Assembly: GCA_900554715.1 (NCBI GenBank)
Contig: USIN01000127.1
Span: 1 to 5,695, forward strand
Direction of reading: 5' to 3'
Origin: an uncultured Bacteroidales bacterium
GTDB taxonomy: Bacteria; Bacteroidota; Bacteroidia; Bacteroidales; Muribaculaceae
Length of the DNA: 5,695 bases
Below, in pieces: positions 1 through 5,695 of this stretch. Numbering within the stretch: position 1 is the first letter of the stretch; each line of letters opens with the position of its first letter. The position numbers and the translations under genes were made by a program. The notes beneath the pieces were generated by a model. It was given only the letters and a program-made list of their open reading frames with translations, had not been told where the DNA came from and ran no database searches.

Positions 1-520
1 TTATGGCCGAACCCAATACGATTACGCGTTTCTTTTCCTTGTCGATGCTCGTGATGGCTGTGTAGATATACTTGATTATAAGGCGTACCACCATCATTAT
101 GGCAAAACTGAACATGCCGACAGTGAATATACCCCAGATGCTGAAATATCTGAAGCCCAGCCATATAGAAGAGACAAGTGAACCTGCGACAAGAGTAATC
201 GATGCGACAATTATCAGCATGACTATGCGATAGATGTCTTCGATGACCGACAGTCGCAATACATATTGGTTGGTTTTGAGTATAGAGCTGAAAATGGCAT
301 ATACAGCTACGACGATAATGACTTGTGCGACACCTGAGAACATCGGGTTTGCGGCGTAAGCCAAGGGAATATTGGAACTGCCGAAAATATGTTGGAGGCA
401 TGCACTGATAAAAACAGCAAACAAATCGGCAATCAAAACCGCCCATTTAGGACTCGGCGATGCCATAAATGTACTGACCAGTCTTGAATTGGCAAGTAAA
501 TTAATCAGTCGCTTTTTCAT
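1..520 (-). CDS. FlaA1/CapD-like polysaccharide biosynthesis protein, N-terminal part (cut by window edge)
   Basis: The frame opens with ATG at 520-518 and stays open to base 1, giving 173 residues. Four hydrophobic stretches are visible at about residues 26-46, 64-81, 99-120 and 127-149. A basic linker (DKEKKR, 160-165) then leads into VIVLGSAI, where the first beta strand of a Rossmann fold would begin. Four membrane helices followed by a nucleotide-binding domain is the layout of the membrane-bound FlaA1/CapD/WbpM group, whose complete members act as NDP-sugar 4,6-dehydratases or epimerases in capsule, O-antigen or exopolysaccharide synthesis at the inner membrane. The catalytic half is outside the window, so activity cannot be judged. 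The glycine motif also looks degenerate (GSAI rather than GAGxxG), so a relative with altered cofactor binding is possible. A strong promoter lies about 70 bases upstream. Family assignment is fairly sure; specific function is not. Confidence 0.8.
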   Translation of the reverse strand, partial: MKKRLINLLANSRLVSTFMASPSPKWAVLIADLFAVFISACLQHIFGSSNIPLAYAANPMFSGVAQVIIVVAVYAIFSSILKTNQYVLRLSVIEDIYRIVMLIIVASITLVAGSLVSSIWLGFRYFSIWGIFTVGMFSFAIMMVVRLIIKYIYTAITSIDKEKKRVIVLGSAI

Positions 521-593
521 TATTATATTAGAATACAATTGATTGGTTTGCAAACATGATGATTTTGAAGCTAAATTAACAAAGTAGCATCTG

Positions 594-625
594 CAAAGAT
601 ACGTCATAATTTGCTAAAATACAAA
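594..625 (-). promoter_or_regulatory. Bacteroidetes-type promoter for the polysaccharide gene
   Basis: Read on the minus strand, TTTG (625-622) is followed by exactly 20 bases and then TATCTTTG (601-594). This matches the known primary sigma factor consensus of Bacteroides: a -33 box TTTG, 19-21 bases, and a -7 box TAnnTTTG. Transcription would start near 588, giving a leader of roughly 67 bases before the ATG at 520. The match is complete in both boxes, so this is the best-supported regulatory site in the window. Confidence 0.8.
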
Positions 626-641
626 AAATAGTCAAAATTTG
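610..641 (+). promoter_or_regulatory. Candidate plus-strand promoter, interleaved with the minus-strand promoter
   Basis: TTTG (610-613), 20 bases, then AAAATTTG (634-641) matches the Bacteroides -33/-7 pattern with one mismatch (A for T at the first base of the -7 box). It lies inside the region used by the divergent promoter and would start transcription at about 646-648, within the run of G. No better match was found between here and the gene starting at 866, so this is the leading candidate for the four-gene operon and would give a leader of about 220 bases. The DNA is A+T-rich, which makes chance matches easier. Confidence 0.35.
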
Positions 642-642
642 C

Positions 643-652
643 GGGGGGGGGG
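643..652 (+). repeat. Homopolymer run of ten G
   Basis: Ten consecutive G (C on the other strand) sit in otherwise A+T-rich intergenic DNA. The run lies 17 bases upstream of the -33 box of the minus-strand promoter and directly after the -7 box of the plus-strand candidate. Runs of this length are prone to slipped-strand length change, and in several bacteria they switch surface-structure genes. They are also a common place for sequencing or assembly error, so the exact length should be treated with caution. Confidence 0.9.
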
Positions 653-678
653 TAAATGTCTAATTATTAGGCATATAA

Positions 679-788
679 TTAAAAAGGTCGCTATACCGTT
701 AAAAAGTGCACTGCGAGGAACCGGCATCAAAGATGATTATAAACGGGCTGACGCACAGGTAGCTGTCGCGGCTGTTTAGCCTTTTTAA
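679..788 (+). ncRNA. Possible structured leader RNA before the envelope operon
   Basis: This stretch has no convincing gene. TTAAAAAGG (679-687) is perfectly complementary to CCTTTTTAA (780-788) and could close a domain of about 110 nucleotides. Inside are CCGTT (696-700) with AACGG (742-746), and ACAG (755-758) with CTGT (763-766) around a GTAG loop. A second copy of TTAAAAAG (699-706) could compete for the same 3' partner, allowing two alternative folds. It does not resemble a tRNA, an rRNA piece or a riboswitch that I recognise. Only pairing potential is seen; existence as an RNA element is inference. Confidence 0.25.
770..786 (+). terminator. Weak terminator or attenuator-like hairpin
   Basis: GGCT (770-773), loop GTTT and AGCC (778-781) form a 4-bp stem followed by five T (782-786). 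The stem is short for an efficient intrinsic terminator. It could end a short leader transcript or act as an attenuator in the leader of the gene at 866, since the same CC and T-run can pair instead with 679-687. It may also be chance. Confidence 0.25.
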
Positions 789-865
789 CAAATAGAAGAT
801 GGAGATTTTAAATATAAAGGAGTAATTTTACAAAGTTTTTAAAAAAATGAAAAAGCCAAGACCTC

Positions 866-1609
866 ATGAAGTCTATCTATAAACTTGCTGTTGTGTTGCT
901 GACGTGCTGTCTGCTGCATCCGGCCGAGGCTGTAGCGCAGAAAGAATTCAGCCGTGACCTCAAACAGATTACTTTTGTACCCAAGGGTCAGTGGATCACC
1001 GGCGTAAATGTCAGTTACTCTCAGTCAGACCAGAATAATTATCAGTTTCTTATCATAGAGAATCTTTCGGGTGATACATATTCGTTCAAGGTCAGCCCGA
1101 TGCTGATGTTTGCGTTTAAAGACAATCTCGCCGCGGGCGGACGTTTTGCATACGAGCGCCAGCGCACGAGGCTCGACAATGTTGCATTTGTGCTTGATTC
1201 AGAGACAGACTATACGGTTGATAATCTCTATAGTATAAGTCATAATTTTTCGGGTACGATGGCAATGAGGTATTACATTAGTCTCGGCAGCAGTACCCGT
1301 TTCGGCCTTTTCAACGAGATGCAGCTTCAGCTTGGGGGCGGCGAGTCGAAGCTGTGCAGCGGAAGTGGAACAGATTTCACCGGTACGTTCCAGCGCAATT
1401 TTAATCTTAATGTCGGTTTGTCGCCCGGTATGGCTGTCTTCCTCAATAACTATTCGGCCATCGAGGTCAATGTCGGCGTGCTCGGTTTCAATTATACCCA
1501 CACGAAAGCCACGACCGACCGCATTTATGTAGCCAGCATGAACACTAAGTCGGCCAATTTCAAGATAAATCTTTTTTCAATAACCTTCGGCGTCGTCTTT
1601 TATATTTAA
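866..1609 (+). CDS. Outer-membrane beta-barrel protein, paralog A
   Basis: This 247-residue protein starts with a signal peptide (MKSIYKLAVVLL to about residue 24, likely cleaved after AVA before QKEF), which supports the ATG at 866. The rest is rich in alternating polar/hydrophobic stretches ending in aromatic residues, as in small outer-membrane barrels. Recognisable blocks are FVPKGQW (37-43), NLSGDTYSFKVSP, RYYISLG, RFGLFNE and a C-terminal NFKINLFSITFGVVFYI. The same blocks recur in the next gene, so the two are paralogs from a tandem duplication. Similar small proteins are common in Bacteroidales as hypothetical proteins; I know no assigned function. It probably sits in the outer membrane with the three downstream products. 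No Shine-Dalgarno site precedes the start. It ends in isoleucine, not the terminal phenylalanine typical of many barrels, so the barrel call is structural inference. Confidence 0.8.
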   Translation: MKSIYKLAVVLLTCCLLHPAEAVAQKEFSRDLKQITFVPKGQWITGVNVSYSQSDQNNYQFLIIENLSGDTYSFKVSPMLMFAFKDNLAAGGRFAYERQRTRLDNVAFVLDSETDYTVDNLYSISHNFSGTMAMRYYISLGSSTRFGLFNEMQLQLGGGESKLCSGSGTDFTGTFQRNFNLNVGLSPGMAVFLNNYSAIEVNVGVLGFNYTHTKATTDRIYVASMNTKSANFKINLFSITFGVVFYI

Positions 1610-1615
1610 GCTCTT

Positions 1616-2479
1616 ATGAAGACCAACAGACTAATCATAATCATCGCGGCGCTGATGACACTGATGCCGCTCGGAGCGGGAGCTCAGAAGATTGTGCGCA
1701 AGAATCAGATTGCAAACGACACAATACCCGCCGATGTCCTTGACAAAGACAAGCTCGTCATCGTTGACGGCGACACGGTGAGCATGATAATACCCGAACG
1801 CAATTTCGGACGCTATGACCGTGGACTGTTCAACTATCTTTTTATACCAAAAGGGAAGTGGTCGTTCGGACTGACGGCTTCTTACGGCGAGCTGAACACA
1901 GATGACATACAGGTGCTGTCAATTCTCGAGAATGTCGATTTCAAAGGGAAGATATATTCAATAAAGCCCTCGATCTCATATTTTTTCAAGAACAACCAGT
2001 CGATAGGCATCAAATTTGACTATTCGCGGGGCAAAGCCGATCTCGCCAATCTGGCGATGGACTTTGACGACGATATCAACTTCGCCATCAAGGATGTCAG
2101 CTATTATACGGAGAATTATTCGATATCGGCCTGTTACCGCAACTATGTCGGTCTCGGCATGGACAAACGTTTTGCAGTCTTCAATGATGTCGATCTCGGC
2201 TTCGGCAGCGGCACATCTCGGTTCAAGCGCATCTATGACGGGAAGCCTAAGGACACACGCACTGTCATCACGCGGGCTAATCTCAATTTCAGCCCGGGGC
2301 TTTGTGTTTTCATTCAGGATTATGTGTCGTTCAACATATCGTTCGGTGTGTTTGGTCTCAATGTCAAGCGCGAGCATCAGACTACCGACGGTGTCGACGA
2401 AGGCTCGCGTACGACCAGCGGCGCTAATTTCAGATTCAATATTTTCAATATCAATTTCGGCCTGATGGTCGTAATCTAA
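1616..2479 (+). CDS. Outer-membrane beta-barrel protein, paralog B
   Basis: This 287-residue protein begins six bases after the previous stop and has a signal peptide (residues 1-23, ending GAGA before QK). After it comes an N-terminal extension of about 50 residues (roughly 24-75) that is charged, contains VDGDTV and is absent from paralog A. From FIPKGKW (76-82) onward the two proteins align along their length: SYGELN with SYSQSD, YSIKPSISYFFKNN with YSFKVSPMLMFAFKDN, YRNYVGLG with RYYISLG, RFAVFND with RFGLFNE, SPGLCVFIQDY with SPGMAVFLNNY, and FRFNIFNINFGLMVVI with FKINLFSITFGVVFYI. The conserved core is beta-strand-rich, consistent with an outer-membrane barrel. The two copies have diverged widely, so the duplication is old and both are probably retained for separate or partnered roles. 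Function is unknown. Confidence 0.8.
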   Translation: MKTNRLIIIIAALMTLMPLGAGAQKIVRKNQIANDTIPADVLDKDKLVIVDGDTVSMIIPERNFGRYDRGLFNYLFIPKGKWSFGLTASYGELNTDDIQVLSILENVDFKGKIYSIKPSISYFFKNNQSIGIKFDYSRGKADLANLAMDFDDDINFAIKDVSYYTENYSISACYRNYVGLGMDKRFAVFNDVDLGFGSGTSRFKRIYDGKPKDTRTVITRANLNFSPGLCVFIQDYVSFNISFGVFGLNVKREHQTTDGVDEGSRTTSGANFRFNIFNINFGLMVVI

Positions 2480-2486
2480 TTTGAAC

Positions 2487-4061
2487 ATGAAGTTTATCAG
2501 CAGACATATATTACCGGTGCTTTGCGCGGTCGTGGCCGTGGCTGTCGCTGGGTGCATCAAAGACAATATACCGTATCCGCATATTCAGGCCAATATCGTC
2601 AATATCGTTGCGGAAGACCAGTCACAGAACGCCCAGATTGATTCGTTGTCGCGGTCTGTGACCCTGTTTTTCGATGAAACAGCCAACATATATGATGTGA
2701 AGATAACGGATCTGGAGCTGACGCCCGGTTCTGAAATTGTCGGTGAAAGCATTACCGGCGGTATTGACCTGTCATCGCCACAACATGTTATATTAAGACT
2801 GTATCAGGATTATATGTGGACCATATCGGCCCGACAGAACATAGAGCGCTACTTCACGATTGGCGGCCAGGTCGGTTCGACCGAGATTGATGTGCCGGCA
2901 CGGCGTGTTGTGGCTTATGTCTCGGAAACCACTGATCTTGAGTCGGTGCTTGTCAAGACGATAAAGCTGTGGCCTGAAAATGCCACAGTCGACAAGGACC
3001 TCGAAGGCAAACGTGTCGATTTCTCACGTCCGGTAGAAATCGTAGCCGATATTCACGGACATAAGGAAACGTGGACGATTTATATAGTGCAGACCGAGAG
3101 CGTTGTCACGACGCTGCGTGTCGATCCGTGGACAAACGTCGCGTGGGTCTACGGTCAGGCTGAGGCCGGGCGTGACAACGGCGTCGAATATCGCCTCGCG
3201 ACCGACAGCGAATGGACGCGTGTACCCGAGAGCATGATGAGCTATGACGGCGGAAGTTTCCACGCACGCATCATACATCTCTCGCCCGAGACAAGCTATG
3301 TCGCCCGAGCGTTCTCCAATCAGGATTACGGTGATGAAATAGAGTTTACAACCGGACCGGTGCTGCAGGTGCCTAATTCCGATTTCGATTCGTGGTGGCT
3401 TGACGGCAAGGTATGGAATCCGTGGGCAGACGGCGGTGTGCCATACTGGGACACCGGCAACAAGGGTGCTACGACACTCGGGTCATCGAATACCACTCCG
3501 ACCGACGACACAGTCAGCGGCACCGGTCTTGCAGCCCGGCTCGAGACGCGCTTTGTAGGCATAGGTATCATCGGCAAACTCGCCGCCGGCAATATATTCG
3601 CCGGCAGCTATGTGAGAACCGACGGCACAAACGGTATCCTCAGTTTCGGACGTGAGTTTACGGCACGACCCACCAAACTGAGCGGTTATCTCAAATATCA
3701 GACAGCACCCATCAGCAGCACGACCGCCGGCTTCGGCGACCTTGCCGGCCGTCCCGACACCTGCATCGTCTGGGCCGCCCTTATCGACAGTGAGCAGCCG
3801 TTTGAGATCAGGACGAATCCCAACAACCGCCAGCTCTTCGACCCCGATGGTCCCGAAGTGATAGCCTATGGCAAAATAGAGTTCGGCGAGAATGTGCCGA
3901 CATATACACCGTTTGAGTTCACGCTCGACTATAAAGCCACCGACCGCGTGCCGCGATATATACTGATCACGGCGTCGGCAAGCAAATACGGCGACTACTT
4001 CACCGGGGGCAACGGCGCGGTGCTTTATCTTGATGATTTCGAATTACAATACGATTATTGA
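2487..4061 (+). CDS. Surface-type lipoprotein with Ig-like/FN3-like modules and C-terminal PCMD domain
   Basis: The chosen ATG at 2487 gives 524 residues; a TTG two codons upstream (2481) is possible but less likely. Residues 1-22 form a lipoprotein signal ending in AVAGC, with Cys22 as the lipidated residue. The following IKDN has the acidic/lysine character that in Bacteroidota often marks surface-exported lipoproteins. Two beta-sandwich-like modules follow (about 30-115 and 118-202), then an FN3-like module (about 205-293, with LSPETSYVARAFS). The C-terminal part (about 295-524) matches the PCMD family (putative carbohydrate metabolism domain, PF13201): DFDSWW, WDTGNKGATTLG, ARLETRFVGIGIIGKLAAGN, AYGKIEFGE, YTPFEF, SKYGDYFTGGNGAVLYLDDF. 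PCMD proteins are largely uncharacterised despite the name; no catalytic residues can be assigned. A role in binding glycans or another surface ligand is inference. It sits seven bases after paralog B, so it is very likely co-transcribed with the barrels. Confidence 0.88.
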   Translation: MKFISRHILPVLCAVVAVAVAGCIKDNIPYPHIQANIVNIVAEDQSQNAQIDSLSRSVTLFFDETANIYDVKITDLELTPGSEIVGESITGGIDLSSPQHVILRLYQDYMWTISARQNIERYFTIGGQVGSTEIDVPARRVVAYVSETTDLESVLVKTIKLWPENATVDKDLEGKRVDFSRPVEIVADIHGHKETWTIYIVQTESVVTTLRVDPWTNVAWVYGQAEAGRDNGVEYRLATDSEWTRVPESMMSYDGGSFHARIIHLSPETSYVARAFSNQDYGDEIEFTTGPVLQVPNSDFDSWWLDGKVWNPWADGGVPYWDTGNKGATTLGSSNTTPTDDTVSGTGLAARLETRFVGIGIIGKLAAGNIFAGSYVRTDGTNGILSFGREFTARPTKLSGYLKYQTAPISSTTAGFGDLAGRPDTCIVWAALIDSEQPFEIRTNPNNRQLFDPDGPEVIAYGKIEFGENVPTYTPFEFTLDYKATDRVPRYILITASASKYGDYFTGGNGAVLYLDDFELQYDY

Positions 4062-4078
4062 CCGTAAGATTTTACAAC

Positions 4079-5110
4079 ATGATATTGAAAAATCTGGCAA
4101 CCGCTTGTCTTTTAACAATCGGCGTCAGTGCGGCTGCTGCCGCACCGACCGACACGGTGAAACCTGCGTTCAGTTATAAACCCGAATTCCACGGCACTCT
4201 CCGCGCCCGCTTCGAGCAGACGACCGAGGGCAAATCGGCCGGACGATTCCAGGTGAGGAACGCCCGACTGAGTGTCGGCGGCAAGATTGCCCCGATTCTG
4301 TCGTATTTCGTGAGAGCCGACTTCTGCGACAAAGGCAAGTTCAGCATGCTCGACGCCTATGCGACCTTCTCGCCGTCGAAGACATGGAAGATTGTCGCCG
4401 GCCAGTCGCGAATACCATTCTCTGTCGATGCCAGCCGCGCCGTCAACGGCTATCTTTTCACAAACCGCTCGTTTATAGGCAAACAGGTGGGCAACCGCCG
4501 CGGCGTCGGCGTCAAAGGCGGCTACTCGCCGACAGCGATACCGCTGTATGTCGAGGCCGGTATATTCAACGCTACAAAAATCGGCGACCATACTGAGTGG
4601 CAGACCAAATACAGCTATGGCGCCAAAGCCCGCTATACTTTCGGTGAGGTCTTCGTCGAGGGCGGCTTCAAATCGGAGGTGCCCGACGGCATCCGCATCA
4701 ACCACACCGACTTCTGCGTCCAATGGACCGACGGCCGATGGCTCGCCGAGGCAGAGTATGTCTACAAACACTACACCAACTCGGCTTTTGACCCCTGCCA
4801 CGCCTATAACTTCATGGCCGACTACCGCTGGCCGATAAAGACCTCGTTTTTCAACCGCATGTCGGTGCAGGCGCGCTTCGACGGCATGACCCACCACAGC
4901 GACGGCGAGATTGACGAAGATACTGGCACTTTAATTGCAGACGATATCCGTCGCAACCGCCTGACGCTCGGCTCGACAATCAGCTATATCCGCGGCGACA
5001 TGCACGCCGACCTGCGACTCAACTACGAGCAGTATTTCTTCCCCTCGGGCGCGGTGATTCCTGTCGGCGGCGGCAGCAAAGTCTCAGTCGAGATGATTCT
5101 CCGTTTCTAA
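4079..5110 (+). CDS. Porin O/P-like outer-membrane beta-barrel protein
   Basis: Starting at the ATG at 4079 gives 343 residues. An in-frame TTG at 4058 overlapping the previous stop would add seven residues but would not improve the signal peptide. The signal runs to about residue 22-23 (VSAAAAAPTD). The mature part fits the phosphate-selective porin O/P group: an early strand with RARFEQ, then FQVRNARLSVGGKI, a YFVRADF strand, DAYATFSPSKTWKIVAGQSRIPFS, a GVGVKGGYS strand, EAGIFNA, and a final strand ending SVEMILRF with the terminal aromatic residue expected of BAM-assembled barrels. Length is near the lower end for the family. Despite the family name, substrate specificity for phosphate should not be assumed; in Bacteroidota such proteins are general or unassigned porins. 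The 17-base gap after the PCMD gene suggests co-transcription. Its last 27 bases overlap the converging gene on the other strand. Confidence 0.85.
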   Translation: MILKNLATACLLTIGVSAAAAAPTDTVKPAFSYKPEFHGTLRARFEQTTEGKSAGRFQVRNARLSVGGKIAPILSYFVRADFCDKGKFSMLDAYATFSPSKTWKIVAGQSRIPFSVDASRAVNGYLFTNRSFIGKQVGNRRGVGVKGGYSPTAIPLYVEAGIFNATKIGDHTEWQTKYSYGAKARYTFGEVFVEGGFKSEVPDGIRINHTDFCVQWTDGRWLAEAEYVYKHYTNSAFDPCHAYNFMADYRWPIKTSFFNRMSVQARFDGMTHHSDGEIDEDTGTLIADDIRRNRLTLGSTISYIRGDMHADLRLNYEQYFFPSGAVIPVGGGSKVSVEMILRF

Positions 5111-5695
5111 GCAATATTTTCTGAAATAGATGATGGCGACGGCCGTTATCACTGCCGACACGACCGCGTAGGGCCATGACGAGCCCGCGCCTATGCCGTC
5201 GGACAGGGGCTGCGTGGCGGCGTCGCGGTAGTCCCAGTGGAGGATGACGTAGAGCGTATTGTTGAGGGCGTGGATGGCTATGGGCAGCCAGAGGCTCTTG
5301 CTCCAGACGAGAAGATAACCCAGATATGCGCCCAAAAGCAGCCGCGGAACAAAGCCGTAGAACTGGAAGTGAATGGCGCTGAAGACAAAGGCGACGCTCC
5401 AAACGGCCAGATGGCGATTTACACCGCCGGTTGTAAGAAGTCGCTGGAATGCGCCTCGGAAGAACAGCTCTTCGCCGAATCCGGCGAGAAGTCCCATGAG
5501 AACTCCGAATTCCCCCGCAATCGGCGCCAGTGTCGTTGAGAATAAAAGTGCCAGCATCGGTGACGGGGAGTTAATGGTCCAGCGTTTTGTGAAGCTCGCG
5601 AAGAGGACGCCAAACATGATCGGGGCGATGTTCCGGATATGTTTTCCAGTGGCGGAAAATCCTACGATCGTGAAGATTCCGCCGATAGACGGTCC
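5084..5695 (-). CDS. CPBP (Abi/Rce1-like) intramembrane protease domain behind a DUF1576-like N-terminal segment (cut by window edge)
   Basis: The minus-strand frame is open from 5695 to the TGA at 5086-5084 (203 visible residues); the ATG at 5617 is internal, not the true start. The C-terminal part shows all CPBP signatures: GEELFFRG (EExxxR; Glu75, Glu76, Arg80 of the visible part), FSAIH (FxxxH, His109) and HALNN (HxxxN; His142, Asn146). These are the predicted metal-binding catalytic residues of CPBP glutamic/metallo-type membrane proteases, whose bacterial roles are mostly unknown. The first 73 or so residues are not what usually precedes this domain: GGIFTIVGFSATGKHIRN and FSTTLAPIAGEFG resemble DUF1576, a membrane family I associate mainly with Firmicutes. 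The join falls near 5477-5510 and is in frame. It may be a real fusion, a recombination product or a chimeric assembly. The CPBP call is sure, the DUF1576 call moderately so. Confidence 0.8.
   Translation of the reverse strand, partial: GPSIGGIFTIVGFSATGKHIRNIAPIMFGVLFASFTKRWTINSPSPMLALLFSTTLAPIAGEFGVLMGLLAGFGEELFFRGAFQRLLTTGGVNRHLAVWSVAFVFSAIHFQFYGFVPRLLLGAYLGYLLVWSKSLWLPIAIHALNNTLYVILHWDYRDAATQPLSDGIGAGSSWPYAVVSAVITAVAIIYFRKYCLETENHLD

Noticed and set aside
632..727. Minus-strand ORF of 31 codons reading through the G10 tract (as CCC proline codons).
   Set aside because: It has no family resemblance, overlaps both promoter candidates, and its frame depends on the exact homopolymer length. 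It most likely arises by chance.
816..822. AAAGGAG resembling a Shine-Dalgarno site upstream of the gene at 866.
   Set aside because: No start codon lies within 5-12 bases, the ATG codons at 847 and 866 are too far away, and Bacteroidota genes generally do not rely on such sites.
521..865. Invertible promoter of the type that switches Bacteroides capsule loci.
   Set aside because: No pair of matching inverted repeats of useful length was found flanking the promoter; only short A+T-rich palindromes such as CTAATTATTAG at 660-670 are present, and no recombinase gene is in the window.
1976..2566. Minus-strand ORF (196 codons) opposite paralog B and the lipoprotein start.
   Set aside because: It spans two well-supported plus-strand genes and their junction, and the protein is low in family-like features. 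It is a shadow frame.
4112..4897. Long minus-strand ORF (261 codons) opposite the porin gene.
   Set aside because: It is a shadow of the plus-strand gene, with a composition of reverse-complement codons, no recognisable domain and no start signal. The plus-strand frame has a signal peptide and clear porin motifs.
5237..5539. Plus-strand ORF of 100 codons inside the CPBP gene.
   Set aside because: The opposite strand encodes all three CPBP motifs across the same bases. This frame has no signal, domain or promoter.

Overview
The window looks like a Bacteroidota chromosome, most likely order Bacteroidales and perhaps a gut Muribaculaceae-type lineage. Four things point there: a textbook Bacteroidetes promoter (TTTG, 20 bases, TATCTTTG), the lack of Shine-Dalgarno sites before starts, a PCMD-type lipoprotein, and a porin O/P-type barrel. 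The order is a fair inference; the family is a guess.

Layout. Positions 1-520 (minus strand) hold the N-terminal membrane half of a FlaA1/CapD-like polysaccharide biosynthesis protein, cut by the window edge. Positions 521-865 are a 345-base intergenic region. It holds the strong minus-strand promoter, a weaker plus-strand promoter candidate interleaved with it, a run of ten G, and a leader that may fold (long-range 9-bp complement 679-687/780-788, then a small hairpin and five T). Positions 866-5110 (plus strand) hold four closely spaced genes, probably one operon: two paralogous outer-membrane beta-barrel proteins, a lipoprotein with Ig-like/FN3-like modules and a C-terminal PCMD domain, and a porin O/P-like barrel. 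Gaps are 6, 7 and 17 bases with the starts chosen here. All four products carry export signals, so the operon encodes a cell-envelope set, plausibly a surface lipoprotein working with barrels. No substrate can be read from the sequence.

Positions 5084-5695 (minus strand) converge on the operon and overlap its last gene by 27 bases. The reading frame encodes a clear CPBP (Abi/Rce1-like) intramembrane protease domain. Upstream of it, in the same frame and running off the window, the protein resembles DUF1576 rather than the usual CPBP N-terminus. This is either an unusual gene fusion or a chimeric sequence join.

The items most worth a second look are the DUF1576/CPBP junction, the G10 tract inside the divergent promoter region next to a polysaccharide gene, and the undescribed barrel-barrel-PCMD-porin envelope operon.
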